A stretch of 64,000 nucleotides of DNA from Climacium dendroides (lineage: Eukaryota; Streptophyta; Bryopsida; Hypnales; Climaciaceae), in contig OX467092.1 of the NCBI GenBank assembly GCA_950106755.1, positions 26,116,582 through 26,180,581 of the forward strand, written 5' to 3'. The translations under genes were made by a program, and so were the position numbers. Of the stretch, positions 1 to 12,798 are shown in pieces (position 1 is the stretch's first letter; every line of letters starts with the position of its first letter). The notes under the pieces are model-generated. The model saw only the letters and a list, made by a program, of their open reading frames with translations, was not told where the DNA came from and made no database searches.

Positions 1-3000
1 CATTCGAGCCCATCCATCTTTATTCGATCCTTACTCTCTACATTCTTTTCAATATTTCTTCCATTTTATAACCATTATAATTTTGTAATGAAAAGAAAAT
101 ATACATTGTAAATAATGTAATAAACATTACATTGACACATCCAAAATTTGATCACATAATCTTAAAGCTCTATTATTGCAATTCAGGTTTGGTATCAAAT
201 ATTTGATATAAAAACAAAATAATTTGATGGTTCAATAAACACTAGAATTTTTGTTGTTCTCTACTACTAGTGGTGACCAGATACTAAAGGTTTTGAGGCT
301 ATGTGTGTAGCTTTAAAGACTTTAGTAACAAAGTTAGAGAGAATTACAGTTGTCAAAGTTATTGAGGTATTGCCAAATTTACTAATTGGCATATTCTATA
401 TACCTCAAGAAATTTCTAGTATCCACCTAAGCTAAAAACAAAATTCATTTTGCACTTTTAAAGACTAGTGATGGAGTAGTAAAAGTATTTAAATTTTAGT
501 TACTAGGCACAAGTTTCCTTAGAGAATTAGGACATTGAATGACATTGAAAATGAAAGGGCATTTGTACAAGACAATAAAAATCCTCAAGACATTTGTTGC
601 TTTAGTAATGTTGGATTAGAGTGCATTAAAGATTGAAAGGACATCATAAAGGACAACAATTGTGTAGTGTCAAAATTTCAATGTTTGAGTCATTTAGCTT
701 CCAAAAAAATGAATGATTGCTCGATTGTACCTTTTATTTGTCAATGGAGAGATATGTAAAGGTCATCTCACATTGTGCATGTTAAAGTATTTTTCAAACA
801 TTCTTTTGGAAATAATGATTGAATGTAAATCTTCCTTGATTTAATCATTTTAAAAATTAAACTTAGGCCACGTTTTTTTTATTCCTTAAAAAATATTTTA
901 AAGTTAAAACATATCAAGTATCAAATCCAATTCTTTTTAAATATCAAAAAATGATCAAGAATTTTCATAGCGAGAACCAAAATATTATTGAAGCATCTTG
1001 TCTTCAATCTTGTCTTAGAAGTATATAGGTATATAATTTTGTTTTTGTTTTTGAGAAGTGCAATAGATGAAAATTGTTTATATTTTTAATGAAAGCAACA
1101 TGTCTATATATTCTATTGTCTTTTGAAACAAAAAACACTCTTTAACTAGGTTCATTTATATTTTTACATCCATAATTGACAATTTTATCTATAATTTTGT
1201 AGAATAGTAAAAAAATCAAAAGAAGAACCAAAGGTGGTGTATCATTTTGAAATGGTGCAATTTGACCCACATTTTCAACAACTTTAATAATATTTAGATA
1301 AACTAGAGCTAAATTACACACTGAGTGAATTAAAAATAAAAGATGATTTGAAGTCAATTTTGAATGGATATTTTTGAAAATTTGACATAAGGTGTAGACA
1401 ATACCCCCTTCTTGAAATTCTAATTTTTCTTATTGGATTTCTAAATCAAAAGTTATGTTGCCCATTGAAGCTTTTTAGCCTATGTAGGTAGATCATGAAA
1501 AAACATAAGTATGTAATTAATACAATGTTAGATGCATTTGTAAGAATCATACCTTAAGTGTAAAGTACAAAATCTCACTTTAGGGGTCAAAGTCCATTGA
1601 TCCTTTTAAGTCAGGTTGATTTTTTTTTCTTGACTTCAAAAGGCTATGATCTTGAAATTTGTATGGTCAAGACTTATAAAGTTTTTTGTATGACATTCCA
1701 AAAATAGTCTATTTCAGTTTTGTATGATTGAATTTATTAAATCACACTTTCTTATTGACCTAGAAATTAGTAGATTTTGACAATTTCTACCTGAAATGTA
1801 CCTCCTTTAGGAGTTAATTGATTTTTTATTATTCAAATCATCTACATGAAAGGTATTAACCTCTAAAGTCCCTTTAGAAGATAAAATGAGTTTTGGTCAA
1901 GTTCCTATGGTTTCAATATTCATCATGATTTTTTTGAGTCTTTTAGTGAAGATAGAAAAACACATCAACTTTCTAAAAATATAATTTTCCTTTCAATTGG
2001 TGCCCAAGATCAAAAGATATGGTACAAAAGCCTTTATTTAGGTGACTTAGGCAAACTATCTTCCTTCCAAATTTTTAATTTTCAAATTTCTTTCTCACAA
2101 ATTGTAATTTTATCTACATAAAAATCTTTGATTCATTCCATTTGGATTTGTTATGCAAAATTATAGACAATTTTATTTTTTAGGCAATAAGAGCATTTTC
2201 TTAAAAAATAACTTGTAGGATTCATTTTTGAACTCAATTTTCGCAATTTTTCAAATACTAAAGTTTCACAAGGTTAAAAACTTTTCCTAGAACAATCTCA
2301 CAATTTAAAATAGTACATTTCAATTTTAGATTTAGTTAGAGCTATTAACAATTTAGATTTTCCTTCAATCTTGAACCTACTTCTACTTAACAATTTTTTA
2401 ATGAGTGAAAATTAATGTGTTTTTCTATTAAAAATTTCTTAGATTGTCAATTCAATCCTTCAACATAAAAATTAGAATTTTTTTAAGTTAAGATGCATAG
2501 TCAAAATATTAGATGTAAATAGGTGCAAAGCCAAAAAATTTAGTCAAGTAAGGTGCAAAAAAACTTTTTTCTTCACTTCAAATGCAAACATCTTTCAATC
2601 AATGCATTCAAAGTTTTTGAAATTTCTTCCACACATTTATATATTAGTCTAGTACAAGATCCCATAGTTGAACATGCCAAAAAAATTAAATTTTTTGTTT
2701 CACTCTACAATAGAAATTACAATTTTTAGTAGTTTTTGATGGAATTAAGGTCTTGGGACTTTAGGAGTTAATTGAAGGTATTAGTTGAGGCATTACTAAT
2801 TCCATGACTATTTTGAAGCCATTTTTGTCTATTGGTTCATCTACATTTAGACCTTGAATAGTCAAATACACCACTGAAATATGGTATAAGTTTTTAAGGG
2901 CAATCAATGATAATTCAATATTTTGTGAGGCAAAGATTTATTTATAACTTATTAATAATTTAATAGAACTTTGTGGCTTTTTGTGCTACCAATCAGGGTT

Positions 3001-3057
3001 TTTTTTGGCATTGTAGTACTAGTTTGCACTCAATTTTGACACTTGGTGAAATGACCA
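1..3057. other. AT-rich intergenic DNA, no gene seen
   Basis: Very AT-rich with many homopolymer runs and stop codons in every frame. The only open frames are short, and their translations show no recognisable domain. No terminal repeats, target duplications or RNA genes were found. It is probably old transposon-derived sequence, but I cannot name a family. Confidence 0.5.
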
Positions 3058-3715
3058 TTGCAAATTCGAGTTGAAAATGACTTGTTAGTCATCAATGTGG
3101 CGGCTGAGGGGAACTCCAAGGAGGCAGTTGCGCATTGTTCCATCGTTTGTCAGGGTTTTATTTTCCAAGTTTTAACTTTGTTAACTCCATCGTTGTCATC
3201 CTTCTTGCCATTTCGTGCCATTGTTGTGCTCTTGATGCACTCATTGCTACATTTTCTTCACCACAAATTCCACTCCACGTGCACTTCCTCCCACTCGCAC
3301 ATCGCCATTGGTCCTTTTGGATTTTGGAATTATTTTGCCAAGTTCTAGCTAGGGTTTCAAGAGCTTTTGCCAATTGTTTTTATAGCCTTTGTAGTATTTT
3401 TGCTAGGGTGCAATTCTATGTCACGTACTATGGAGGGGAGTGCTCTTCAATTCCCAATTTTTTTTTATTGCTAGATGTTAATTGTGTTGTTTGTTTGCTG
3501 TATTTTGTTCCAATGGCGACGGTGCCTCTTGATGCAAGTTTTTGGTGTTGCATGCACTTTAAATTGACACTAAACCTATGGTATTTTCATGAGTTTGCTG
3601 CATTTTCCCTTGTGTGTTTCTAGAGGTCCTCAATTTCTTAGGGTTACGTCATTGCTTATTGCGTTGTCCTGGTAGGTAACTTGTGTTTTGTGTTGTGACC
3701 TAGGAATCAGGTGCC
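3058..3715 (+). other. GC-richer leader upstream of the hAT-type relic
   Basis: This stretch is visibly less AT-rich than the DNA to its left and runs straight into the ATG at 3716. Two overlapping open frames (3058-3348 and 3135-3623) use different frames of the same DNA and look like no known protein. I infer that this was the promoter and 5' untranslated part of the transposase-like gene that follows. Confidence 0.3.
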
Positions 3716-6700
3716 ATGGAAAGTGGTCACAATGATGTGGAGCGCAATGTCATTACGAACGCGATGCATGCTACGTCTATTGCGCAATTTGTGAGGAAGA
3801 AGGCGGAGAAGGCAGCAAAAGAGGCCTTTGATTTGGCGCACAAGGAGATGAAGTGCAGAAGCAAAGTCATTGAAGTGTAGAGGGCAGAGGCGAGGAAACA
3901 GAAAATGAAGTCTTATATTCAGTCGATGTGTCTGTTGGAGGTGGCCAACCTTTGTTGCTTATCTTTGATGGATCAATGCCTGAGGTGCTTGGGGCCGAGG
4001 CAAGTTCCCAACAAGAGTACCCAAGTGATGAAGACCATGCCAACTAGCGAGAGATCCCTAATGACTCCGATGGGTCCAACTTTGATCCAGACTTTGAATC
4101 CCCGTCGCTGAAGATTGGTGGCACAGCGTGGAACAAAAGGTCAAGGGCTCAGAAACAATATGATCGCCATAGAAAATTTCAAACTGTGTGGGCCGCAAAG
4201 TTACCGTGGGCTGAGGGAATTATGGCCAATGATGGCATATTACACATGGTGCGATGCAAGGTTTATACAATTTTTGAGAGAAAATCATGCATTATGGCAC
4301 CCAAGTTAGATACCCTTGTTCAAGCACGATGGAAAGCATACCACAAAAAAAAACATGTCGCAATTCAAGGTGAAAGTGGGTGAACAGTATGTAGCCACAA
4401 ACTATAGACATCAGAAGAATTTGAGGCTCTATGTGGCCAAGCCTCCAACGACTATTTTGAGGCAGATCAATCACTACACCATCGTCAAAGCGAAGAAGAA
4501 AAATATTCAATTTGCCATTCTTTTCCAGCTCTTGTCTGATGGTCGTCATATGCTTGAATTTGAATCTTGTGCTACTCTTTACAAACTCTTGAATGTGTGC
4601 AATCTTCCTTATGCGCATTAGTGCGATAGCTCTGGTTTGATCATGGCAAGTCACATGTACAAACAAGTCCTGGTAGAGACTTGTAGGTTTGTAGATTCTA
4701 CTCGTTATCTCACTGTCACTAAGGACAAGATGACTATTGTTGACAATAGCATCTAGTTGTGTATCTATTATTACATTGTTTGAGATTGGATCAGGGTTCC
4801 TTTACTCGTGTCTTTGCAGAGAATGGAGTGTTCAACAACTGCAGAGAACCTCACATAACTAATCATGGCAACAATTAGTAGCGGTAGTGGATTAGATGCA
4901 GTGACCGTAGCCAAAAAAATTTTGAGCTTTGGTGCTGATGGTATATTCAATTTACAAGGTTTGAGAGTTGGAGTCACTCAACTAATAAAAAAAAACCATG
5001 CACCATTTTTAATGGGGTCCACTGCATAGCTCAACGCTGCAGTTTAGCTTTCAAAGCTTTATTCAACCTTGGAATCTTTGTAGACATTGAAAAACTCTTG
5101 AGTGTGACGTATGCTTACTTTTGCAAGAGTCCCAAGCAATACTCTGAGTTTAAACAACTAGTAAAATTGGCCAAGACTAAGGTCTCAAATTATTGAAGAA
5201 CGTCCAAACTCGTTCAGGCTCCTTGATCGAGCCACTTTGTCGATTGCTATTTGAATATTGAACTCTGTTGTACAAAATGACTACGGACCTCAACGACAAC
5301 ATGTCGCAGTACAAGGTAAGTAAATTCCCTGTTATACTCCCAAAAACCACTCTAGAGCATAACTAAGTGACTTTAAAGATCGAACCTGCCGGATAATGAA
5401 GAACTGGATTCCCTTCATCTTTCCAGTTCTACTAACTATCCAATCCATAAATCACCACCACTCCAGGATCTTATCAATTCTAATCCTAGTTAATTACTCC
5501 AGTAAACCAATCCGTTTTGGATTGTCTACCCGTATCTTTACTTCTATCTGGTTTAGTTTTACCTCTATTTCACCATCAGAGGGGTCGCCGCTTGATTTTA
5601 AGAGTGGTAGGCCCATCACTCCTTCCATAATTTATAGTGGCTGAAGACCCACTGTCCTACTTCCTAGTCTTCTAACTACTCCGGATCCGGTTTGGTCCTT
5701 CACAACAACCCAGATGGTAATCCGAATTGCAGGTCACACAAAGACCCCCCCATATGATCCTCTTATACTATAACGACCTTAGATGCTAGTTCCTATTTGT
5801 GCGAAGTTAGGTGGTCACAAGTATACATGTCCGTTCCAATATCTACTAAAGCTTTTCCGTTTACCAACTAGGGCAGTGAGACCTCACAGGAAATTGGACA
5901 CTCAATCGGATTTCCCATCTAGGAGTTCTAGCACGACTAAGGAATCCCTTCCTATCCGCCTAGCCTAATAACGGCTTTTTCACCCGGAATCCTAAACTCT
6001 AAACGTGCTAAGGAACTAAAGTTTACTCCCAACTCTTTGCTACCTACTCACATACACTTAGAATAAGAATGGAAACACCAAGGGGAGAAAAATCACTCGC
6101 CACTCTACTTATGCCCTCTTCTCTTCTTATCATACAACACTGCCACACACGGAAGAGACATACAACAAGGAAATGAATAGAAACTCAAGAAGGTTGCAAA
6201 AGAAGACTTTCTCTCCCAGTTCTCCTCTTAGGGACTGGTTTATGTACAAAAACCCTAAAGTACAAAAAGGCAAAAAGTGCCACGGAATTCTGCTGCTATT
6301 TAGGCCGGACTTTCGGTCCTACCTACTACTTAGTCGGACATCCCGTTCCTCACTTCCTCTCTCTGATCTCAACCGGAAATGAATCCTGCAACATACGCTC
6401 TTGAAGTCTACATGTATACTCTTGTATCACTACCTTAATCTCACATACGAATCCTACACGGAAAAATAAGGCGCTAGAAACAAAAGAGAAACGCAAGGAG
6501 AGCCTAAGCTGCAAGAAAAAATGAAAAGAGGTGTGACTGGTAAAGCTAGTTTTTAAATAGTCTCAGGACCCCGTACTGGTCATTATGACATTTTCTGGTT
6601 CTGATGGTTTGACATCCAGTTTAACCCTAATCCGGTTCTTAGACTAAATTCGGATGGGTTTTCGTTCCTATTTTAAACTTTGGACTGGATTAGATCTGGT

Positions 6701-7740
6701 TTGCCTACTATTTCATTTTCCTTGTATATTTTTAGTTTTCTTACGCCTTCTAATCGGATCCGGTTCCCTTGCCACTGGTTTCCGCTCCATTTTTAAGTAA
6801 GCTAAAGAAAATAAAAAATTCACATTGCGACACAACACAAAGGCTAAGGTGAGTTTCCTTAAATTCTTTTTGGTTTGTATTGTTGTTTACATATTGTGAC
6901 TATCCTCCTTTATTTGTGTTCTCATGAAACCCATATGACTTGGTCTTTCTTGTGTGGAGGCTTGTCTAGTTTTACTTCTTAATCCATTTACAATGTTGGG
7001 TATGTGTGCATTGTTGCCTTTGCTTGAGGCAATTGACACTCTGGTAAACTTTGCACAAAAAGGGAAGTCTACATATGCAATTTATTGCTGCAGTAAAGGT
7101 CTGTTAGGAAGATTTGTACCACATGTACAAGGATAAAGCAACGTGTTACAACTTTGATGAATTCTAGAGCTTCAATAATTTCTTGGACTACAACCACAAA
7201 CAAATACACACTCAAATGGGAAATAGATTTCAATGACAATTCTATTGTTTTGACATTTGTGTGCCATAGTGTACAAATTCATGCTGAGCATAAGGGCACA
7301 CCTATGGACTGTGATGTCTGGGCAACACTGCTAGCACAGATGAAAGTATAAAGTACCAATAAATTCTTTTACTTTGTCATGATATGAATGAGTCTTTTTT
7401 AATTGGCGGCGATGGTGTACCTAGCTTTGTCGTTGTCTGTTTAGGTGTTGTCTATAGCTAAATGCGTATATGCTTCTTCACTTTCAACTTCTCAACATAG
7501 TCTTGTTGTTGATTATAGGTGCTGCAAAGATATTGGTGCAGGAGTTGGATGCACACTTCCTTGTACACAACATCATGAATGTCTTTGGTATTCTTTACCC
7601 GCAATTTTGATATCAATCTAATGCAGAAGAGATGTTTGACAAACACCTCCGCACTCTCATGGATGCCTACGGTCATGGTAAGATCTTAGATGAAGGTGGA
7701 AAAAAAATGGAAGAGGTCATTATCTCACCAACAATTAGGT
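3716..7740 (+). pseudogene. hAT-superfamily transposase-like (ZNF862-like) relic
   Basis: A decayed gene whose pieces match, in order, a plant family of hAT-type transposase-like proteins. From 3716 an N-terminal part reads MESGHNDVERN. The DNA-binding entry region follows at 4186-4380 (AKLPWAEGIMANDGILHMV), then a block near 4380-4620 (GEQYVATNYRHQKNLRLY). RNase-H-like core pieces follow near 4860-4990 (ILSFGADGI) and 5105-5180 (YAYFCKSPKQYSEF). After the inserted LTR the same protein resumes at 6985-7135 (LLPLLEAIDTLVNFAQKGK), continues at 7154-7351 (the DVWATLLAQMKV end) and reaches about 7740. Stops and frameshifts occur throughout, for example TAG near 3880 and a frame change near 4180. 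It cannot encode a working protein. Whether the ancestor was an active transposon or a domesticated gene is not decidable here; no terminal inverted repeats were found. Confidence 0.75.
5302..6832 (-). mobile_element. Solo-LTR-like insertion with 5-bp target duplication
   Basis: A 1531-bp block begins TGTCGCAG, ends TTGCGACA and is flanked on both sides by CAACA (5297-5301 and 6833-6837). The hAT-like reading resumes on the far side, so this is an insertion into that gene. It has no convincing ORF. Read on the minus strand, TG...CA termini enclose a TATA-like CTATTTAAAAA on + at about 6545-6560, followed by a leader-like stretch. This is what a solo LTR left by recombination would look like, in minus orientation. 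The internal part of the element is absent, so its superfamily is unknown. Confidence 0.75.
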
Positions 7741-8573
7741 AGTTCAAGGTAGACGACAACAATAGAGGTATTGATGCAAGTGCAACAAGACCTTAGCAGT
7801 AGACATGAAGTTTTTAGTCAAAGTAGCGATGAGATGTATCAGCCTTTAAATTCCACCACATTGTTTGTCTTCTAGTTGCTTTTGCAATGCATGAACCACT
7901 CCAATGAAGTCCAATGCTATACCTATGCTTCTTCATTGTAATATCTTTGTATATATTTGTTTGCATTGCTTCTATGGTTTTGTGTGTTTGCTTGCCTTAT
8001 TTATGATAGTTTTTATCTTACTAAGTTCTTGTTCTTGTCTTTTGTGTAAACCCTTGCCTAATGCCTATTGTTGATGGTCACAAATGTATTTAGGGATTTC
8101 GTCTCCAATAAACGTTATTGTATTGTTGTTATTATAAGTAGAAGGTGTAAACCGCTATGTTTATAGCTTTTTCTTCAGTCTATGTCGAAGGTGTTCCAAG
8201 TACGTTTTCTTGGAAAATTCTTGACCCTACTTATCTGGCTTTTTGTTGTTGCAAATGTCATGACTAAGTGGTATCTATGAGGTTTAGGCATGTACTCATC
8301 CTAGTTGCTTGAGTCATGTTTGTTAATTTTCACTTTTCAATGACAATCCTACTCATTTCAGCATCAGAAGGGATTCAAGTGGGCGCAAGTCCTTCTTTGG
8401 AACACTTGAAAGCATTGTAGCAGGATTCAAAACTCAAACTATGTGTGTTCATTCTTTTGGTTTTGTTATATTTTATTTAGAACAATATTCACTTCAACAT
8501 TAGAAGGATTTTGGTTAGGGTGTAGGTCTATGTCCATGGTGGAGGCTTTGAAATTCATGTATGTAGTACACAA
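7741..8573. other. Downstream flank of the hAT relic
   Basis: No gene seen. The first part may still be unrecognisably decayed 3' sequence of the hAT-type relic. The rest is T-rich DNA with short open frames only. Confidence 0.35.
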
Positions 8574-8823
8574 CACTAGTAGAATCTCTTGTTTATCTAG
8601 ACATGAGTTGTTCAACTTGACATTGTTTACCTAAACATTCAATATAACAACCGCATGTTTTTATATCATTGAAGATGTTACAATGAATGTTAGTGAATGT
8701 CAATGTTGACATAATATTGACATAAAATTGACATAAAAACATGGGGTTGTTACATTGAACGTTCAGATAAACAATATCAAATTTAACAACTCATGTTTAG
8801 ATAAACATGAGATTCTACTAGTG
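8574..8823. mobile_element. CACTA-type foldback MITE
   Basis: A 250-bp non-coding element starts CACTAGTAGAATCTC and ends with the inverse complement GAGATTCTACTAGTG. Inner arms also pair (a TTTATCTAGACATGAG-like sequence against CTCATGTTTAGATAAAC). The 3-bp flanks are CAA and CAG, an imperfect target duplication. CACTA ends and a 3-bp duplication are the mark of CMC/EnSpm transposons, so this is a short non-autonomous derivative. Confidence 0.7.
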
Positions 8824-9389
8824 CAGTCCTTTAATTAGTGTAGGAACTTCAAAATTTGCACTAGTTTAGCAATATTTTAGCATGCATGTCACCAAATCTT
8901 AGTTTTCAATGTCTAGGAGGTCACCCAATTTGCCCTATAAATCTTCTCATTTTCACCAAGTTAGCTATAAGTAGTTTATTAAGATCGCCAAGTGCATTTG
9001 TATTTGTAAAGTATGTTTGCCTAAAAAAAGACAAGGGCTAGAAACTGTTCGCCAATTTCTACTCTAGGTATTTTTAAAGATCACCATTGCAAAACTACAG
9101 ATGATTTCCAGAAATCACCAATCCACCACTCTAACTTTTGTGAATTTATATTTTGCCAAAGTGTCAAAATATAAACTTTGGCAATGGGAGTTTTCACATG
9201 GATATTTGGAGCCAAAAATATTAGATTTCTATTGGTAGTCAATTTTCATTGAGATTCTTTTCGAATATTCTACTTAAAATATAGGAATTTTTTTGAAGTA
9301 TTGATCAACAATTTGGAAAAATGAATTTGAAATCATAGATTTATGATTTCATAGTATTAGAATAGAAATAAAAAAAATATGCACCATGA
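8824..9389. other. AT-rich spacer
   Basis: No ORF, inverted repeat or RNA gene could be supported here. Confidence 0.4.
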
Positions 9390-10165
9390 TGTTCTACACT
9401 ACTAATATAAATCCATGGAAAAAAATTCAGATTTTTGGAGCATATATTGTATTTGTTATGAATTGTTTCATTTTCTTTTAGAAGTTCACAATTATTTCAA
9501 ATTTTTCCTCCACAATGAAAATTTTATAGCTAATAGAAGATACATAATTACACCTTCAAAAAATAAATAAATAAAATTGCATTCATAGGCTCATCCTTTG
9601 ACAATTTGAAGTCTCTAGACTTCAATTGGCATAAATTTTTTAGCAATTGTAAGTTCATCATGTTGGACTTTGGAGGTGTATGTTGACTAATAGCTAATGT
9701 TGAACTTTATATTTGTTAATATAGAAATCCCACAAATCTGAATCCTCAAATAGTTGCAAAATGGACCTTTTCCATCTTCATATTTTGTAAAACCTAATTC
9801 CAATCCAAATTTTTACAGCCTTTGTTTGAAAAATTAATTGAAACTCAAAATTTCTATTGGGTACCTCTAGAGACTTTTCAACTACCTCAATAAAAAAACA
9901 ATTTCTGAGCGGGCTTCATTTTAGTCATATAACTTTAAATTTCTATTATTTTTAGCTTAGCTTCATTCCACTATTTTTTAGTTATGATATGAATTCAAAT
10001 GGATCCCATGGTTACAGAGTGAATCCTATATTTGTCAATATAGAAACTCCAAATGTCACTCTAAAAATTGGCTAAACCATCCTAAAGATTGTCACTTGAA
10101 TTTTATAGAAAATAGAACTTCAAATAGACCTATAACTATGGAATGTTCATTTTCTAATTTTAAAG
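9390..10165 (+). repeat. Dispersed repeat family, copy A
   Basis: This block resembles 12955-13300 and 14270-14430 (copy B) and, inverted, 27386-27560 (copy C). Shared landmarks are a GATGTTCTACACTACTAAT-like segment near 9390, a CATTCATAGGCTCATC segment, and a GAGGTGTATGTTGAC segment near 9675 that recurs near 13240. It has no coding potential. In all three places the ~870-bp element lies immediately next to it. Confidence 0.5.
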
Positions 10166-10169
10166 TTAT

Positions 10170-12762
10170 CTAGTGGTTGTCACTTGCTATGCTACCCATT
10201 CACCATTAGAATTTTATTAGAATTTTTATGTACTAGATAGAATGCAGAGTAAAAATTTCAATAAATCTTTAGATAAAAATTACTAAAATTTTCATATAAT
10301 TTTTTTTTTATAAATAAGCATATACTAAAATAAACAATAGAAATTTAATGAATGATGAATGAAATACATGCAATGATGAACACGATAAAAGATACACATA
10401 CATTAGAATGCATTAGAAATTTGACTCAATTGTTACAAACAATGGCAACCCAAATAGAAGAATTTAAAGGAAAAACTTGTAAATCTCAAAAGCTTCGTGA
10501 ACAATTTAATTGTTGTGAAATCCAAAATCGGTTCAATCTAATAAACTTCTCAAATCATTTGGTAGTAGCAATAGAAATTTAAAATTAGAAGCTCAAAGCT
10601 CACAAAAGCACAAAATTATAGAAATGCAAAAGATGTATAAAGCCAAGAAAAGTAATGGAATTGCTACCTTTATAATATCACCATATTGATTTTCTTTAAT
10701 ATCACCTTAATTGCAACGACTATATTATTTCTATAATATCACCCTTTGTAAAAAGTGATATTACAAAAGTGATTGCAAATTGCTACTCTATTTCAGTAAT
10801 ATCACATTGTGTGAAAATACGATTTCTATGTATGCATGATTGAAAATATTTTTATAAAATAATTAAAACAATTATTTTAAAGACTTATTGAAATCATTAT
10901 CATGCATTCTATTCAAATATATCAAAATTTTACTAATATGTGATACAATGAATGCGTAGCATAGCAAGCACAAGCCCCTAGTATTAATGGTAGCATTTGT
11001 GATATTACAAAGGGACTTATGATTTTAGTAGTATGATTTAGTAGTATGACTAGTGGTTGGCGCTTGCTATGCTACGCATTCACCATTATAATTTCATTAG
11101 AGTTTTTATGTATTAGATAGAATGTAGAGCAAGAATTTCAATAAATCTTTAGATAAAAATTACTAAAGTCTTCGTATAACTTTTTTTATAAATAAGCATA
11201 TATTGAAATAAACAATATAAATTTAATGAATGATGAATGAAATACATGCAATGATGAATATGGTAAAAGATACACATGCATGAGAATGCATTGAAAATTT
11301 GACTCAATTGTTACAAGCAATGGCAACCCAAATAGAAGAATTTAAAGGAAAAACTTGTAAATCTCAAAAGCTTCATGAACAATTTAATTGTTGTGAAATC
11401 CAAAATCGGTTCAATCTTATAAACTTCTCAAATCATTTGGTAGTAGCAATAGGAAATTGAAATTAGAAGCTCAAAGCTCACAAAAGCATAAAATCATAAA
11501 AATGCAAAAGAAGTATAAAGCCAAGAAAAGCAATGGAATTGCTACCTTTATAATATCACCATATTGATCCTCTTTAATATCACCTCAATTGCAACGATTA
11601 TATTATTTCTATAATATCACCCTTTGTAAAAAGTGATATTATAGAGGTGATTGTGAATTGATATTCTATTTCAGTAATATCACATTGTGTGAAAATATGA
11701 TTTCTATGTATGCATGATTGAAAATATTTTTATAGAATAACTAAAATAATTATTTTAAAAACTTATCGAAATCATTATCATGCATTCTATTCAAATATAT
11801 CAAATTTTTACTAATATGTGATACAATGAATGCATAGCATAGCAAGCACAAGCCCCTAGTATTAATGGTAGCATTTGTGATATTACAGAGGGACTTATGA
11901 TTTTAGTAGTATGATGACTAGCAGTTGACACTTGCTATGCTACGCATTCATCATTAAAATTTTATAAGAATTTTGATGTATTAGATAGAATGCAAAACAA
12001 ATTTTTTAATAAATCTTCAAATAAAAATGACTAAAATCTTTGTATAATTTTTTTAATTAAGTAAGCATATATTGAAATGAATGATGAATGAAACATATAC
12101 AATGGTAAATACTATAAAAGATACACATACATTAGAATGCATTAGAAATTTGACTCTATTGTTACAAAAATGGCAACCCAAATTGAAGAATTGAAAAGAA
12201 AAACTTATAAATCTCAAAAACTTTGTGAACAACTTAATTGTTGTGGAATCCAAAATTGCTTCAATTGAATAAATTTCTCAAAATCATTTGGTAGTAGCAA
12301 TAGAAAATTGAAATCATGAAAGCTCAAAGCTCACAAAAGCACAAAATCATAGAAGTGCAAAGAAATGTAAAGCCAAGAGAAGCAATGGATTTGCTACCTT
12401 TATAATATCACCATATTGATCCTCTTTAGTATCACCTTAATTGCAACAACTACATTATTTCTATAATATCACCCTTTGTAAAAAGTGATATTATAGAAGT
12501 GATTGCAAACTGCTACTCTATTTCTGTAATATCACATTGTGTGAAAATACGATTTCTATGCATGCATGATTGAAAATATTTCAAAATAATTATTTTAAAG
12601 ACTTATTGAAATTATTATTATGCATTCTATTCAAATATATTAAAATTTTACTAATATGTGATACAATGAATGCGTAGCATAGCAAGCATGAGCCCCTAGT
12701 ATTAATGGTAGTATTTGTGATATTACAGAGGGACTTATGATTTTAGTAGTATAATGATAGTA
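10170..12762 (+). repeat. Three head-to-tail copies of an ~870-bp element
   Basis: Units start at about 10170, 11050 and 11918 and are roughly 880, 868 and 845 bp. Each begins CTAGTGGTTG-like, then CTTGCTATGCTACGCATTCA. About 60-75 bp before its end it carries the inverse, TGAATGCGTAGCATAGCAAG, then CCCCTAG. The arms pair further inward (TAGATAGAATGCA against TGCATTCTATTCAAATA), so each unit is a long imperfect foldback. The middle holds several ATAATATCACC motifs and a small hairpin pairing ATAATATCACCCTTT with AAAAGTGATATTA. Units differ by scattered substitutions and small indels. A fourth copy lies inverted at 26537-27385. Confidence 0.85.
10352..10582 (+). CDS. Small ORF inside the first ~870-bp unit
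   Basis: A 76-codon frame beginning MMNEIHAMMNTIKDTHTLE and including an LLQTMATQIEEFKGKTCKS segment that looks helical and polar. The corresponding frame of the inverted copy (27036-27221) is open and clearly similar. The other two tandem units carry it broken, by a TTA-to-TGA change in the second and a one-base deletion in the third. I recognise no family. It may be a real small protein of the element, or a fossil piece of a larger one. No promoter evidence is visible. Confidence 0.25.
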   Translation: MMNEIHAMMNTIKDTHTLECIRNLTQLLQTMATQIEEFKGKTCKSQKLREQFNCCEIQNRFNLINFSNHLVVAIEI

Positions 12763-12798
12763 AAAGAATACCATGATGTTTTACGTTGTTTTATAAAC

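Noticed and set aside
10170..12762. CTAG at unit borders suggested Helitron ends
   Set aside because: No TC start, no stable short hairpin just before a CTRR end, and long inverted arms that Helitrons lack.
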